Positions 28,338-28,687 of a stretch of 28,687 bases of DNA are shown piece after piece. The position numbers and the translations under genes were made by a program. This DNA comes from a virus, in IMG/VR virus record IMGVR_UViG_3300042304_001092, positions 1 through 28,687 of that record; one strand, 5' to 3'. A model generated the notes under the pieces. It made no database searches. It saw only the letters and a program-made list of their open reading frames with translations, and was not told the origin of the DNA. The stretch's first letter is position 1, and each line of letters starts with the position of its first letter.

Positions 28338-28687
28338 TCAAAACTCCGCGACAGCGAAGCCCTCGTCGGACGTGTTGGCGGCGATCTCCTCAAGGACCCC
28401 GAGCTGCTGTTGCTGCACGTCACCAGCCCCGCCCCGCATGATCCGGTACATTTCCGCGATCCCCTCGCTCGTGCGAGAGTCGATCCCCTTGATCGCCTGG
28501 GCCACGTCGACGACGACCGTCTGTTTCAGCTCGACGGGCTTGTTCGACGCCACGTCGATGGTATTGGCCGAGGCCTCGGCCTTCGCGACCGACGCGTCGA
28601 GGGCCGTGACGAGCGGCCCGGCGATCGCCTGGCCGACCGTGCCAGAACTCTCCCCGAAGGCCCGGTCGAATCCCGCGTTCATCTGCT
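28338..28687 (-). CDS. Tape-measure-like protein, C-terminal part (partial)
   Basis: The frame is open at the right edge (CAG codon before the first visible Met at 28682), so this is likely the end of a longer gene. The visible 114 residues are helical and polar: MNAGFDRAFGESSGTVGQAI, VTALDASVAKAEASANTIDV, LKQTVVVDVAQAIKG, ending QQQQLGVLEEIAANTSDEGF. Helical Ala/Gln-rich ends and the place before tail-tip genes fit a tape-measure protein, which sets tail length and carries the DNA exit channel. The start and length lie outside. Confidence 0.6.
   Translation of the reverse strand, partial: QMNAGFDRAFGESSGTVGQAIAGPLVTALDASVAKAEASANTIDVASNKPVELKQTVVVDVAQAIKGIDSRTSEGIAEMYRIMRGGAGDVQQQQLGVLEEIAANTSDEGFAVAEF

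Overview
This window reads as most of the genome of a temperate, tailed, HK97-fold double-stranded DNA phage. It is GC-rich, tightly packed and almost entirely transcribed leftward on the minus strand. Only the integrase is clearly on the plus strand. Genes commonly overlap as ATGA, GTGA or TGATG, and strong Shine-Dalgarno sequences (GGAGG, AGGAGG) settle most starts. The host is not identified by the sequence. The high GC, the general look of several small Cys-rich phage proteins, and a tRNA-Arg(ACG) fragment without an encoded CCA fit a GC-rich Gram-negative-type bacterium. I lean towards a planctomycete, but that is inference.

Layout in the direction of transcription (right to left, treating the genome as circular): an attP-like site made of the 3' part of a tRNA-Arg gene (about 22.46-22.51 kb) lies between a rightward tyrosine integrase (22.65-23.58 kb) and a leftward MerR/excisionase-like HTH gene (22.1-22.4 kb). 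Left of it is an early operon (22.1-16.2 kb). It holds small membrane and hypothetical proteins, a Sak4/RecA-like ATPase, an SSB-like protein with a DDIPF tail, two winged-helix or initiator-like proteins, a RusA Holliday-junction resolvase and an HTH protein. Next come the tail-fibre genes (16.2-12.1 kb: a BppU-like N-terminal domain, a collagen-like fibre, an Mtd-N-like fibre and a large LamG-like adhesin). The packaging genes HNH, TerS and TerL follow (12.05-9.6 kb), then portal, prohead protease, an unusual insert (7.0-4.26 kb), major capsid protein, connectors, tail completion and tail proteins down to base 1.

The right end (28.69-25.58 kb) carries what looks like the end of the tape-measure gene, four further tail-type genes and a small hypothetical. 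A metallophosphoesterase, a mini HExxH protein and a dATP/dGTP-diphosphohydrolase-like protein then converge on the integrase. The left edge ends in a tail gene and the right edge ends in a tape-measure-like gene on the same strand, so the window is probably one stretch of a circular or circularly permuted genome. The missing piece would hold the rest of the tail genes.

The most unusual parts are these. (1) A cassette of membrane, zinc-ribbon and papain-family (C1) cysteine peptidase genes is inserted between the prohead protease and the capsid gene; it could be a protein-degrading lysis module. (2) The prohead protease is fused to a complete HAD-like phosphatase domain. (3) Three 22-bp-period GC palindromes lie inside the initiator-like gene, out of phase with its codons, as expected for a replication origin embedded in its initiator gene. 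(4) The attP uses tRNA-Arg. (5) A 9-bp repeat, CGTGAAATG, occurs only in intergenic spaces, and one copy overlaps the best early promoter.
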